Source of the DNA: JANNRR01 sp031401675
GTDB taxonomy: Bacteria > Pseudomonadota > Alphaproteobacteria > Rhodobacterales > Rhodobacteraceae
NCBI GenBank assembly: GCA_031401675.1
Contig: JANNRR010000160.1
Coordinates: forward strand, 1 to 21,344
Reading direction: 5' to 3'
DNA length: 21,344 bases
Positions 1 through 7,904 of the stretch are shown here, piece after piece; position 1 is the first letter of the stretch, and each line of letters starts with the position of its first letter. Below the pieces are notes generated by a model that did not search any database, was not told the DNA's origin, and saw only the letters and a program-made list of their open reading frames with translations. The translations under genes were made by a program, and so were the position numbers.

Positions 1-636
1 CTGCAACGCTCCTGGCAAACCTGCCTCGGGGTGCTGATCGGCTTTCTGTTCATCCTCAATCAGGGCTACTGGGAGGAAACCACCGAAAGCCTGACCCTGG
101 TCCTCTCCGCCTGCGTCGTCTGCATGGGTGCCGGTGTCCCCATCGGCATCGCGCTGGCCCGGCGGCCAAAGCTCTACGCCTATGCCGTGCCCGTGCTCGA
201 TCTGATGCAGACCCTGCCGACGTTCGTCTACCTGATCCCGGCCATCGTGTTCTTCGGCATCGGCATGGTCCCCGGCCTGATCGCCACGGTGATCTTCGTG
301 CTGCCCGCTCCGATCCGCCTGACCCATCTTGGCATCTCGACCACGCCGCAGGCGCTCCTCGAGGCCGCGACCGCCTTCGGTGCCACCCCCAGCCAGCGGC
401 TCTACAAGGTCGAACTGCCCTATGCCTTCCCGCAGATCATGGCCGGGCTGAACCAGACCATCATGCTGTCGCTGTCGATGGTGGTCATCGCCGCCCTCGT
501 CGGGGCCAACGGCCTTGGCGTGCCGGTGGTGCGCGCGCTGAACTCGGTCAACACCGCGCTCGGCTTTGAATCCGGCTTCATCATCGTGGTGGTGGCCATC
601 CTGCTGGACCGCATGCTGCGGGTGGAACGCAAATGA
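1..636 (+). CDS. choW: Choline/glycine betaine ABC transporter permease, 5' end outside the window
   Basis: This is the inner-membrane permease of an osmoprotectant importer of the ProW/ChoW family. The frame is open from base 1 with no stop, so the gene begins upstream; a GTG at 31 is internal rather than a credible start. About 211 residues are visible against roughly 280 for ChoW, so the first membrane segment or two are missing. The EAA loop that docks on the ATPase is clear (EAATAFGATPSQRLYKVELP, near position 360-420) and hydrophobic helices lie on both sides. The stop overlaps the next ATG by 4 bp (ATGA), indicating translational coupling to the ATPase. I assign choline rather than proline/betaine mainly from the partner ATPase. 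The periplasmic binding protein (choX) would be expected upstream, outside the window. Confidence 0.9.
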   Translation: MQRSWQTCLGVLIGFLFILNQGYWEETTESLTLVLSACVVCMGAGVPIGIALARRPKLYAYAVPVLDLMQTLPTFVYLIPAIVFFGIGMVPGLIATVIFVLPAPIRLTHLGISTTPQALLEAATAFGATPSQRLYKVELPYAFPQIMAGLNQTIMLSLSMVVIAALVGANGLGVPVVRALNSVNTALGFESGFIIVVVAILLDRMLRVERK

Positions 637-1661
637 CCCTGAACGCTGTAGAATTCGACGCCGTCAACATCGTGTTCGGCGACCACCCCGAACGCGCCCT
701 GCCGCTGATGGACCAGGGCCAAAGCCGCGCCGACATCCAGACCGCCACCAAACAGGTGCTCGGCGTCCACGATTGCTCGCTCACCGTCGGCAACGGCGAA
801 ATTCTCGTGCTGATGGGACTCTCCGGCTCCGGCAAGTCCACGCTCTTGCGCGCCGTCAACGGCCTGAACCCGGTCTGCCGGGGCGAGGTGCGGGTGCTCG
901 ACGGCGACCGCATGACCTCGGTCACCCGCGCCGACCCGGCCACGCTGCGCCGCCTGCGCCTGTCAACCATCGCCATGGTGTTCCAGCAATTCGGCCTGCT
1001 GCCCTGGCGCTCGGTCCGCGAAAACGTCGGCCTCGGGCTGGAACTGGCCGGCATACCCGACACCGAACGCCACGCCCGTGTCGAAACCCAGCTGGCCCTC
1101 GTCGGCCTGTCGCAATGGGCCGACCGCAAGGTCGGCGAGCTTTCCGGCGGCATGCAGCAGCGCGTCGGCCTGGCCCGCGCCTTCGCCACCGAAGCCCCGA
1201 TCCTGTTGATGGACGAACCCTTCTCCGCGCTCGACCCGCTGATCCGCGCCCGGCTGCAGGACGAACTTCTCGACCTGCAGGAAAAGCTGAAACGCACCAT
1301 CGTCTTCGTGTCCCACGACCTCGACGAGGCATTCAAGCTCGGCGACCGCATCGCCCTGATGGAGGGGGGGCGCATCGTGCAATGCGGCACCGCCCGCCAG
1401 ATCTTCTCGAACCCGGTTTCCGACTACGTCGCCGATTTCGTCAACCACATGAACCCGTTGGGTGTGCTGACCGCCCGCGACGCGCTGACCACTTCCGACA
1501 TTCCCGCCTCCGGCACCACCACCGCCGACACCCCGATCCGCGACGTGATGGCGCAACTCAAGGGCGATACCCGCGCCCTGACAGTCACCGACAACGGCGC
1601 CGAGGTCGGCAAGATCACCCGTGAAGCCGTCCTTACCCGGCTCTTGAATCCAAGGGGCTGA
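633..1661 (+). CDS. choV: Choline ABC transporter ATP-binding protein
   Basis: ATPase subunit (342 aa) powering choline/betaine import with the upstream permease. Visible motifs are Walker A GLSGSGKST (near residue 63), the Q-loop in VFQQFGLLPW, the ABC signature LSGGMQQR, Walker B ILLMDEPFSALD and the switch His in FVSHDLDEA. After the nucleotide-binding domain come VNHMNPLGVL, a ChoV-type linker, and a short C-terminal region (TPIRDVMAQL onward) resembling a single degenerate CBS half. This fits the ~350-aa ChoV length better than ProV, which is about 400 aa with two CBS repeats. The ATG at 633 overlaps the permease stop. A run of seven G at 1364-1370 encodes Glu-Gly-Gly in frame. The choline specificity is inferred from similarity to ChoV; the transporter class is certain. 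Confidence 0.9.
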   Translation: MTLNAVEFDAVNIVFGDHPERALPLMDQGQSRADIQTATKQVLGVHDCSLTVGNGEILVLMGLSGSGKSTLLRAVNGLNPVCRGEVRVLDGDRMTSVTRADPATLRRLRLSTIAMVFQQFGLLPWRSVRENVGLGLELAGIPDTERHARVETQLALVGLSQWADRKVGELSGGMQQRVGLARAFATEAPILLMDEPFSALDPLIRARLQDELLDLQEKLKRTIVFVSHDLDEAFKLGDRIALMEGGRIVQCGTARQIFSNPVSDYVADFVNHMNPLGVLTARDALTTSDIPASGTTTADTPIRDVMAQLKGDTRALTVTDNGAEVGKITREAVLTRLLNPRG

Positions 1662-1714
1662 CCGTCCGACAGCAAGACCTGCCTCCCTCTTCTTTTCACA
1701 AATATCCCGGGGGA

Positions 1715-1742
1715 GCGCGGCACGCGCGGGGGCAGCGCCCCC
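1715..1742 (+). terminator. Double GC hairpin downstream of choV
   Basis: There are two adjacent perfect stem-loops 54 bp after the choV stop: GCGCG-GCA-CGCGC (1715-1727) and GGGGGC-AGC-GCCCCC (1728-1742). They are preceded by CAAATATCC at about 1699-1707. No U-tract follows, so this is not a classical intrinsic terminator. Its position and the CAAATATCC header match an intergenic hairpin style I recall from Rhodobacterales genomes; the same header recurs at 16439. Confidence 0.5.
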
Positions 1743-1845
1743 TCTGCTCTGCTCGCCTCCCCTCCGCCCACACCCGCTGCCACCGGAGTATTCAGCCCGG
1801 CGCGGGCATGCTATGTTAGCCTTGGGGAAACGGGGGGCAACGGCA

Positions 1846-3249
1846 ATGGGGAATTTCGCAACAACGCGCGGACCGGTCCCGCGCGGCTGGCGTTTCGGGA
1901 TCGTGCCCGCAGTCCTGACCATGCTTGCTCTCCTGGTGTTGGTCGCCTTGCAGCCGACCGCCGTCCGGGCGCAGGACGCGATGGTCCTCGAACTTTACGA
2001 AGTCGTCCCGGACCAGCCGAACGCCCAGTTTCCGGTGATCCAGGACGGTCAGGTCAGCCAGCGTGATCCATATTATGACAACTATTCCTCCGAGCATGTC
2101 TGGTCGCCGCCGCCGCAGGTGATCGGGGCACAGGGGTTCGCCCTGACGCTGCAGGCGCAGGCCACCCAAAAGACCGGCGGCGGCATCACGGCAGGAACCG
2201 GCGTTGGCGGGCCGGGCTTTTCGTACGACGTGCCCGAGCCGACGGCCTGGGCGGTGGTGCCGAACGGCGCACCGGGCAGCCATTCGGCATCGTTGTCGGT
2301 CCAGATACGGCCATCCTCGCTGAACTGGGGCTCGACGGCGGAACTCCGGATCGGGGCCGCTTGGGGCGGAGGCGTGATCTATCGCTACCGGGTGATCGAC
2401 GACCCGGGCCTCGATGATGGAACCGTTACCGGGGAAACCGGCGAGCCACCGCGCATTCTGGCGGCATCCGTCGAATGCGACAGCGCCGAGATCGTGATTT
2501 CCGCGCTGCCCAGTTTGCCCTGCCGCCTGTTGATTTCCGGCTGGCAGCGCAACACCGCAAACCCGGTATTTGTGGAACTGCCCGCCGCCATCGACGGTTA
2601 CGCCAACCATGCCAACGGTTTGCAGCCCACCCTCGCCTCGGGGCAGCAGGATGTGTTCAACTGGGACGAGCCGGTATATTCCTGGGGCTTCTTCCTGTTC
2701 GCCTGCCCGTCGCAGCAGGGAACGGGGGCCAACTGCTATGACAGTGCTGGGGTGCCGGGGTCGGCCAGCGTGCCCTTCCTCGTGCGACAGGGCGACCAGA
2801 GCGTGACGGCCACGCTGGTCATCAACATGGTTGGGCGCGGCGGCGGCGGGCAGGGCGGCACCGGTGGCACGTACCGGTTCGGCAACCGCGCGATGGCGGG
2901 CGATTTTCTGAACGTCGAAACCGGCACACTGGCCGCCGGGACAATCCGCGGCGACTGGCTGAGCGCGTTCTGGAACATCGAGGTGGTCGACGACAGCTTT
3001 GCGCGTCTTCAGAACGGCTGGAGACCCGACATGTATCTGCACACCGAACGTCAGGTGCCCGAGGCGGGCCCGATCCAGCCCGATTGGTGGTCGGCGATGT
3101 GGCAGTTCGAGCCGGTCGAGGGCACCCGCTATTTCCGCATCCGCAACCGCGCGATGGAGGGGCAGTATCTGCACATGGAACGCGGGTTCCTGGAAATGGG
3201 CCCGCTCGACCCACAATCCTGGAGCACGATGTGGTGGGTGATGGACTGA
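1846..3249 (+). CDS. Secreted protein of unknown function with C-terminal beta-trefoil-like repeats
   Basis: This 467-aa protein is not recognised overall. I chose the ATG at 1846 because a GGGGGG run lies about 7-12 bp upstream; an in-frame ATG at 1813 would add 11 residues. The N-terminus is a signal peptide: basic residues, a hydrophobic stretch (VLTMLALLVLVALQP), then a probable cleavage after AVRA before QDAM, so export to the periplasm or beyond is likely. The middle region has several Cys (VECDSAEI, SLPCRLL, FACPSQQ, NCYDSAG) that could form disulfides. After a Gly-rich linker (GRGGGGQGG), the last 125 residues hold three 40-44 residue repeats with the pattern F-x-N-R-A-M-x-G-x-[YF]-L, then E, a G-x-[IL] turn and W-x-[ST]-x-[MF]-W. 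Three such units suggest a ricin-like beta-trefoil carbohydrate-binding domain; this is inference. Confidence 0.75.
   Translation: MGNFATTRGPVPRGWRFGIVPAVLTMLALLVLVALQPTAVRAQDAMVLELYEVVPDQPNAQFPVIQDGQVSQRDPYYDNYSSEHVWSPPPQVIGAQGFALTLQAQATQKTGGGITAGTGVGGPGFSYDVPEPTAWAVVPNGAPGSHSASLSVQIRPSSLNWGSTAELRIGAAWGGGVIYRYRVIDDPGLDDGTVTGETGEPPRILAASVECDSAEIVISALPSLPCRLLISGWQRNTANPVFVELPAAIDGYANHANGLQPTLASGQQDVFNWDEPVYSWGFFLFACPSQQGTGANCYDSAGVPGSASVPFLVRQGDQSVTATLVINMVGRGGGGQGGTGGTYRFGNRAMAGDFLNVETGTLAAGTIRGDWLSAFWNIEVVDDSFARLQNGWRPDMYLHTERQVPEAGPIQPDWWSAMWQFEPVEGTRYFRIRNRAMEGQYLHMERGFLEMGPLDPQSWSTMWWVMD
2857..3246 (+). repeat. Three ~42-residue protein repeats in the secreted protein
   Basis: The protein units begin at YRFGNRAMAGDFLN, SFARLQNGWRPDMYLH and RYFRIRNRAMEGQYLH. 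Each ends with a W-x-[ST]-x-x-W motif (WLSAFW, WWSAMW, WSTMWW). The repeats are divergent at DNA level. Three copies at the C-terminus match the threefold symmetry of a beta-trefoil. Confidence 0.65.
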
Positions 3250-3356
3250 CCGCCGAACGGCACGGGCGAGGCGTCTGCCTGGCAGGTGGTCGTCCTCTTT
3301 CCCGCAGCCCCCATCACCGCTCGCATCGCCTGCCCGGCCCGCCCCGCCCCGCCACC

Positions 3357-3959
3357 TCACCCGATCAACAGCCCTCCGGCGATCAGCCACATGACCGATC
3401 CCACCGCCGCTTCCAGCACCCGCCAGGCCGACGGCCGGGCAAACAGCGGGCTCAGAAACCGCGCCCCGTAGCCCAGCGCGAAAAAGAACAGGAACGACGC
3501 ACAGGCCGCCCCGGCCGCGAAACCCAGCCGCTGTCCGTCATACTGGCTGGCGACCGACCCCAGCACCACCACCGTGTCCACATAGACATGCGGGTTCAGC
3601 CAGGTCAGCGCCAGACAATTGGCCAGCACCGGCCAGAACGCCTCGATCGCGGCACCTCCGGCCTGAAGGCCCGAAGTGCCGCGCCGGGCCGACAGGAAAC
3701 TGCGCGCCCCATAGACCAGCAGAAACGCCGCCCCGCCATAGCGAAACAAGGGTTCGACCCAGGGAGCCGCCCCCGACAGCGCGCCAAAGCCGCCGACCCC
3801 CGCCGCGATCAGCGCCGCATCCGACAGCGCACAGGTCAGGCAGACCGCAAACACATGGCTCCGCCGCAACCCCTGGCGCAAGACAAAGGCATTCTGCGCC
3901 CCGATCGCCAGGATCAGGCCAAGGCTCAGGAAGAATCCCGGAAGAAAGGCGGACATCAT
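3357..3959 (-). CDS. LysE/ArgO family amino-acid exporter
   Basis: An inner-membrane exporter of about 200 aa from the LysE superfamily, which exports basic and other amino acids to relieve cytoplasmic excess. The hallmark N-terminal segment is present (FLSLGLILAIGAQNAFVLRQ), followed by CALSDAALIAAGVGGFG and the second signature LTWLNPHVYVDTVVVLGS, with about six hydrophobic helices. The QNAF and NPHVY motifs resemble ArgO/LysE more than RhtB. Two consecutive ATG codons (3959 and 3956) are the likely start; a longer frame to 4019 adds a non-hydrophobic leader that the family lacks. The gene converges with the secreted-protein gene and diverges from the arylsulfotransferase gene. The substrate is not determinable from sequence; arginine or lysine is a family-based guess. 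Confidence 0.88.
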   Translation of the reverse strand: MMSAFLPGFFLSLGLILAIGAQNAFVLRQGLRRSHVFAVCLTCALSDAALIAAGVGGFGALSGAAPWVEPLFRYGGAAFLLVYGARSFLSARRGTSGLQAGGAAIEAFWPVLANCLALTWLNPHVYVDTVVVLGSVASQYDGQRLGFAAGAACASFLFFFALGYGARFLSPLFARPSAWRVLEAAVGSVMWLIAGGLLIG

Positions 3960-4045
3960 GGCGGGAACCGGTTCAGCTTTGATCGCGCGACAGCATGCAG
4001 GTCCCGGCAGACCGGGCATGATGCGTCCGGCACCCTACCGCCGGT

Positions 4046-4075
4046 GCCCTGCCCGGTCCAGCCCTGCCCGGTCCA
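4046..4075. repeat. 15-bp direct repeat, two copies
   Basis: GCCCTGCCCGGTCCA occurs twice in perfect tandem in the spacer between the divergent exporter and arylsulfotransferase genes. Its significance is unknown; it may be replication slippage. Confidence 0.75.
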
Positions 4076-4094
4076 GCCCCGCACTGGTTCGCAG

Positions 4095-4122
4095 TTGACT
4101 ATTCAGCCCGAAACGCTAACCA
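4095..4122 (+). promoter_or_regulatory. Possible promoter of the arylsulfotransferase-like gene
   Basis: TTGACT (4095-4100) is followed after 16 bp by TAACCA (4117-4122), about 40 bp before the ATG at 4161. The -35 box is good and the -10 box is poor. A clear Shine-Dalgarno (AAAAGGT) sits about 9 bp before the start. Confidence 0.35.
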
Positions 4123-4160
4123 AGGTCGCAACTTATTGGGCCGCAAAAAGGTAATTTGCC

Positions 4161-5474
4161 ATGGATCGTTCGCGCTTCTTGTTCCGGATTGCCGCGAGCC
4201 TTTTGCTGCTCGGCGCGGTTTTCCTGGCTGGACTGTGGTCGGCTCACCGCGAGAACGCGGTGTTCCGCGCGGTGTTCAAGGTCTATGACGACGCCCGCAC
4301 CCTGGTGCGTGAAATCCCCAACCTGCGCCGGACCGCGCCGATCCGCTTCCTGCGCCCCGCCGTCTACCCCGGCGACGGTGTCACCATCAACCTGCCCGCC
4401 GCCGGGCCGGACGATCTGATCCTGCTGTCGGGGTTCCTCAAGGATGACAACAAGGTCCGCCTGATGCAGCGCGATGGCACCGTGGTCAACGAATGGACCC
4501 TGCGCATCCACCAGCTGTTCGAAAACCCCGGCCAGTGCCGCAACCCGCCCGCCACCGACTGGAACGCCACGCCGCATGGCACCATCATCACGCCCGAAGG
4601 CGATATCGTGTTCAGCTACGAATCCTGCGGCATGGTCCGACTGGACCGCTGCGGCAAGCCGGTCTGGCCCGCTTCGAGCGAGGTCACCCACCACTCGCCG
4701 GAATGGGCCGAGGACGGCAGCGTGACAATCTCCGGCGGCTATCCGGTCGATCCGGCCACCAGCCAGATTCCCTGGCCCTTCACCGGTCCCTATTGGGAAG
4801 ATACGATCGACCGCTTCGGCCCCGACGGCAAACTGCTTTTGCGCAAGGCCTTCACCGAGCTTCTGATCGAAAACGGCCTGCAGGCGCAACTGACCGCGAC
4901 CGGCGATGACCGCCCCTGGCTGAACGGCGAGTTTCATGTGAACAACGTCGAACAGCTGTCCGCCGCCCTTGCCCCGGACTTTCCGATGTTTGCGACGGGC
5001 GATCTGCTGATTTCGGCGCGCAACCTGAACATGCTGCTGGTCACCGATGCCGAGGTCAAGACCATCAAATGGTGGAAGATCGGCCCGTGGATTCGCCAGC
5101 ATGACCCCGATTTCCAGCCCGGCGGCCGCATCACCCTGTTCGACAACCACAATGACGGCACCGCCGATGGCAGCCGCGGCGGCGGCAGCCGGATCTGGTC
5201 GGTGAACCCGGCCACCGATGAAATGGTCACGCTCTACGGTGGACGCGCCGACCAGCCGTTGTTCTCGCCCGAACGCGGCACGCATCAAGTGCTGCCCGAT
5301 GGTCAGATCATGATCACCGAAGCCGAACAGGGCCGCTCGCTGCAGGTGACACCCTCGGGCGAGATCGTCTGGGAATTCATCAACCGCTTCGACGCCGACC
5401 GTATCACCTGGACGCATGACACCCAGGTCCATGCCCGGGGCTTCTTCACGGTCACCGACTGGTCGTGCAACTGA
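4161..5474 (+). CDS. Membrane-anchored arylsulfotransferase-like (ASST family) protein
   Basis: 437 aa. The N-terminus is a short basic stretch and one hydrophobic segment (LFRIAASLLLLGAVFLAGLW), either an uncleaved anchor or a signal peptide, placing the rest in the periplasm. The body looks like the beta-propeller ASST/Arylsulfotran_2 type: repeated blade-like segments (HGTIITPEGDIVFSY, LDRCGKPVWP, DRFGPDGKLLLRKAF, QVLPDGQIMITEAEQG, QVTPSGEIVWEF). It has family-typical His-rich positions (THHSPEWAEDG, ARNLNMLLVTD, RQHDPDFQPGG, FDNHNDG). Characterised ASSTs move sulfate between phenols through a catalytic His, but many members of this branch have unknown substrates and I cannot assign the catalytic His. 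The ATG at 4161 is fixed by AAAAGGT upstream. The gene ends 21 bp from the convergent glycosyltransferase gene. Confidence 0.8.
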   Translation: MDRSRFLFRIAASLLLLGAVFLAGLWSAHRENAVFRAVFKVYDDARTLVREIPNLRRTAPIRFLRPAVYPGDGVTINLPAAGPDDLILLSGFLKDDNKVRLMQRDGTVVNEWTLRIHQLFENPGQCRNPPATDWNATPHGTIITPEGDIVFSYESCGMVRLDRCGKPVWPASSEVTHHSPEWAEDGSVTISGGYPVDPATSQIPWPFTGPYWEDTIDRFGPDGKLLLRKAFTELLIENGLQAQLTATGDDRPWLNGEFHVNNVEQLSAALAPDFPMFATGDLLISARNLNMLLVTDAEVKTIKWWKIGPWIRQHDPDFQPGGRITLFDNHNDGTADGSRGGGSRIWSVNPATDEMVTLYGGRADQPLFSPERGTHQVLPDGQIMITEAEQGRSLQVTPSGEIVWEFINRFDADRITWTHDTQVHARGFFTVTDWSCN

Positions 5475-5495
5475 GGTCGGTCGCAGTATACCGCC

Positions 5496-7631
5496 CTACT
5501 CCTTCGCCCTCTGCCAGTCCGGCGCATAGTGCATGATCTCGCGCCCCGGAAACGCCGCCCGCAGCGCCGCCTCGTCGGTGCCCGGGATGTCGGCCAGAAA
5601 CACCGGCGCCGCTGCCCCCAGCCACGGGTCGTTCAGGACCAGCGCGCTGGCGATGTTGCCATGATCGCTGACCAGCACCACGGCATTGCCGAACCGCCCG
5701 CTGGCCAGATCGTCGCGGATCACCGCATGGTAACCCTGGTAGCGATAGTATTTGGCCACGCCGCGCCACGGCGCAAAGATCAGCAGTGACGACAGGCACA
5801 GCACCACCAGCACTGGCGTCAGCGACCCCGAAGCGCCGCCGCCCAGCCGCGCCTCCAGCCCCTGCAGCCCGCGCACCGACAGATAGACCAGCGGAAACAC
5901 CATCATGAACCAGTAGCGCGGCCCGATATAGAAGCTGCCGGCGAACCAATAGACCATCAGCGCCGAAATCACTGCCAGAACCACGCCCAGCATCGCCCAG
6001 TCAAACACCCGATCAAGCCCGCGTGGCCGCTGCCAGATCAGGAACGCCAGCACCAGCGCCAGTGACCCGACGCCCCAGCCCATGAACTCCAGCTGCAATC
6101 CCGCCAGATTGTTGGCGGTGTTGACCAGTCCCTCGTAAAGCGAATGCCCGGGCTCCAGATCCAGCGCGCCCCAGTTGCCCTTCGGCCCGATCCCGGGGCC
6201 AAAGCCGAACGCATTCGCACCCGGCCCCCATTCTGCCCTCAGATAGGCCTGCAACGGCGACGTCAGCAGGCTGCCGGTGAAGACGAGATTGTGCAGAAAA
6301 TACACCGAACCGGTCGCCAGACAGCCCAATCCGTACAGCGCCGCCCGCACCAGCCCCCCCGGGCGCTGCGCCAGCACCCAGATCCCGGTCAGCCCGCCGA
6401 TCAGCAGACCGTCCAGCGGGCGCACCGTGAACACCCAGCCCATCGCCAGACCCGCCGCCAGCGCCCAAGAAAGCGCCCTGCCACGCCCCGGCCGCAGCAC
6501 CGCCCACCAGGCGAACAGCATCAGCGTGATGGTCAGCGAATGCGTCATCAAGGACGCGGCCGCCGCCAGAAACCACGGCGACGTCGCCAGCATCAGCGCC
6601 ACCAGCGCCGCCGCCTGCGCCCCCAGCCGGTCGCGGGCAATCGCGAACGCCAACAGGACCGACGCCCCGGCCAGCAGCGGCCCGACCAGCCACGGCATGC
6701 CCACCAGCACCCCCGCCGCCAGCACCAGCGGCCAGCCCGGGGCCGTCACCGCAAACCAGCGCCCGCCTTCGACCTGCAACAGGTAGTAGTCCAGCCCCGG
6801 CATCGCCGCGGCCGGCGGTGCCGGCACGCTCGCTGCGCCACCGGCAAAGGTACGGGCCTGAAACAGATAGACGAACTCGTCCTCGACATGCGGCATCCGC
6901 TCGAACGCGAACAGGCTCAGGCCCAGGCTCGCCACCACCGCCAGCGCCGCCGGGATCAGCGGCGACAGCGGTGCCGCCAGCCCGGCCGGCGGACGCACCT
7001 GCGCCAGTGCCACCAGCATCGCCAGATGCACCGCCACCAGCCCGCCGCCCGCCACCAGCCGCACCGCCCACCCGCTCCAGGCCGCTTGCGGGATGAAGCC
7101 CATGACCGACACGCTCAGCCCGGCACTCAGCGCCAGAAACAGCCCGATCCGGCCCCAGCCCAGCCGCTGCCCGGCCTGCCGCAGCAGCCAGGCCGGCCCG
7201 CGCCGCCACAGCACCGCCGCCGCCACCAACGCCTCCAGCCCGATCAGCCCGAGCATCGCCAGATCGCGCCAGCCCTCGGGTCGCAGCCGCAGTGCCGGGA
7301 ACCACAACGGCTCGGTCAGGTGCAATTGCGCCGTCCCGCCCAGCAGGAACAGCCCGGCCAGCAGCCCGAACCCCAATGCCCCGCGCAGCGCCGCACCACC
7401 CGCCACCGCCAGCGCCGCCGCCAGCGCCGACAGGAACCAGCGATCCAGCGGCCCCAGCGCCGCACTGCCCGGCGCCAGCAGCCCCAGCGCCGCACTGCCC
7501 GGCGCCAGCAGCCCCAGCGCCGCACTGCCCGGCGCCAGCAGCCCCAGCGCAAGTGCCAGACAGCCGGCCCCGGCCAGCAGCAGCGCCAACCCGGCCGCGC
7601 CCGCCACCACCCCGGGCCGCACCGACGTCAC
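5496..7631 (-). CDS. GT39-like multi-pass membrane glycosyltransferase
   Basis: A 711-aa integral membrane protein with a dozen or so hydrophobic helices and a small C-terminal soluble domain (from about KYYRYQGYHAVI to the end). The acidic pair in the first large periplasmic loop (MPHVEDEFVYLFQ, about residues 246-258) is what GT-C enzymes of the ArnT/PMT (GT39) class use as catalytic base and metal or lipid-phosphate contact; those enzymes transfer sugars from polyprenyl-phosphate donors. FTVRPLDGLLIGG and PRYWFMMVFPLVYLSVRG also fit this class. The acceptor is unknown. The start is GTG at 7631 with no convincing Shine-Dalgarno, so it is tentative. Residues 31-60 are three perfect copies of LLAPGSAALG-type decapeptides encoded by a DNA tandem repeat, lying between the first two membrane segments. 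Confidence 0.8.
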   Translation of the reverse strand: MTSVRPGVVAGAAGLALLLAGAGCLALALGLLAPGSAALGLLAPGSAALGLLAPGSAALGPLDRWFLSALAAALAVAGGAALRGALGFGLLAGLFLLGGTAQLHLTEPLWFPALRLRPEGWRDLAMLGLIGLEALVAAAVLWRRGPAWLLRQAGQRLGWGRIGLFLALSAGLSVSVMGFIPQAAWSGWAVRLVAGGGLVAVHLAMLVALAQVRPPAGLAAPLSPLIPAALAVVASLGLSLFAFERMPHVEDEFVYLFQARTFAGGAASVPAPPAAAMPGLDYYLLQVEGGRWFAVTAPGWPLVLAAGVLVGMPWLVGPLLAGASVLLAFAIARDRLGAQAAALVALMLATSPWFLAAAASLMTHSLTITLMLFAWWAVLRPGRGRALSWALAAGLAMGWVFTVRPLDGLLIGGLTGIWVLAQRPGGLVRAALYGLGCLATGSVYFLHNLVFTGSLLTSPLQAYLRAEWGPGANAFGFGPGIGPKGNWGALDLEPGHSLYEGLVNTANNLAGLQLEFMGWGVGSLALVLAFLIWQRPRGLDRVFDWAMLGVVLAVISALMVYWFAGSFYIGPRYWFMMVFPLVYLSVRGLQGLEARLGGGASGSLTPVLVVLCLSSLLIFAPWRGVAKYYRYQGYHAVIRDDLASGRFGNAVVLVSDHGNIASALVLNDPWLGAAAPVFLADIPGTDEAALRAAFPGREIMHYAPDWQRAKE
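7451..7550. repeat. 30-bp perfect tandem repeat (3.3 copies) inside the glycosyltransferase gene
   Basis: Three identical 30-bp units start at 7451, 7481 and 7511, with a 10-bp partial unit at 7541. The unit length is a multiple of three, so copy-number change would add or remove ten residues without a frameshift. The encoded decapeptide is LLAPGSAALG. Confidence 0.95.
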
Positions 7632-7724
7632 GGCCGCCCGCCGTCCAGGCTACCGGCTGTCCGCATCGACACCGCCCCGCCCCTTACCGCCCCGCCCATC
7701 GCCGTTCCGCCCCTCGCCGTTCCG

Positions 7725-7747
7725 CCCTTGCCCGCCCGCCCCCGCCC
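7725..7747 (-). other. G-quadruplex-capable motif upstream of the glycosyltransferase gene
   Basis: On the minus strand this reads as five G-runs of 3-5 separated by single C or a CAA spacer (GGG-C-GGGGG-C-GGG-C-GGG-CAA-GGG). It lies about 95 bp upstream of the GTG start, in a stretch (about 7665-7750) whose plus strand is nearly devoid of G outside CG steps. Confidence 0.6.
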
Positions 7748-7827
7748 GCAGACAATATCCGACCCGCCGGCCATGCGCCGCCGCCCCCGAAATGCAAACG
7801 GCCCCGATCCGCCGGAGCCGTGCATCT

Positions 7828-7868
7828 GCCTGAACGCTGCCTGAACGCTGCCTGAACGCTGCCTGAAA
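7828..7868. repeat. 11-bp tandem repeat, 3.7 copies
   Basis: GCCTGAACGCT is repeated exactly at 7828, 7839 and 7850, then a partial copy at 7861. It lies in the 273-bp spacer between the end of yebC and the glycosyltransferase start. The 11-bp period is non-coding in character and close to one DNA helical turn. Confidence 0.95.
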
Positions 7869-7904
7869 GCCGCCCGCAAGCCGCATGAGATTCCCATCGG
7901 GGTC

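Noticed and set aside
1364..1370. Run of seven G in choV as a phase-variable tract
   Set aside because: It is in frame, short for slippage-based switching, and encodes conserved Gly residues.
6144..7844. Long plus-strand frame (566 codons) rich in Arg, Gln and Pro
   Set aside because: It is antisense to the well-supported glycosyltransferase gene, has shadow composition caused by GC-rich third positions, and contains no motif or ribosome site.
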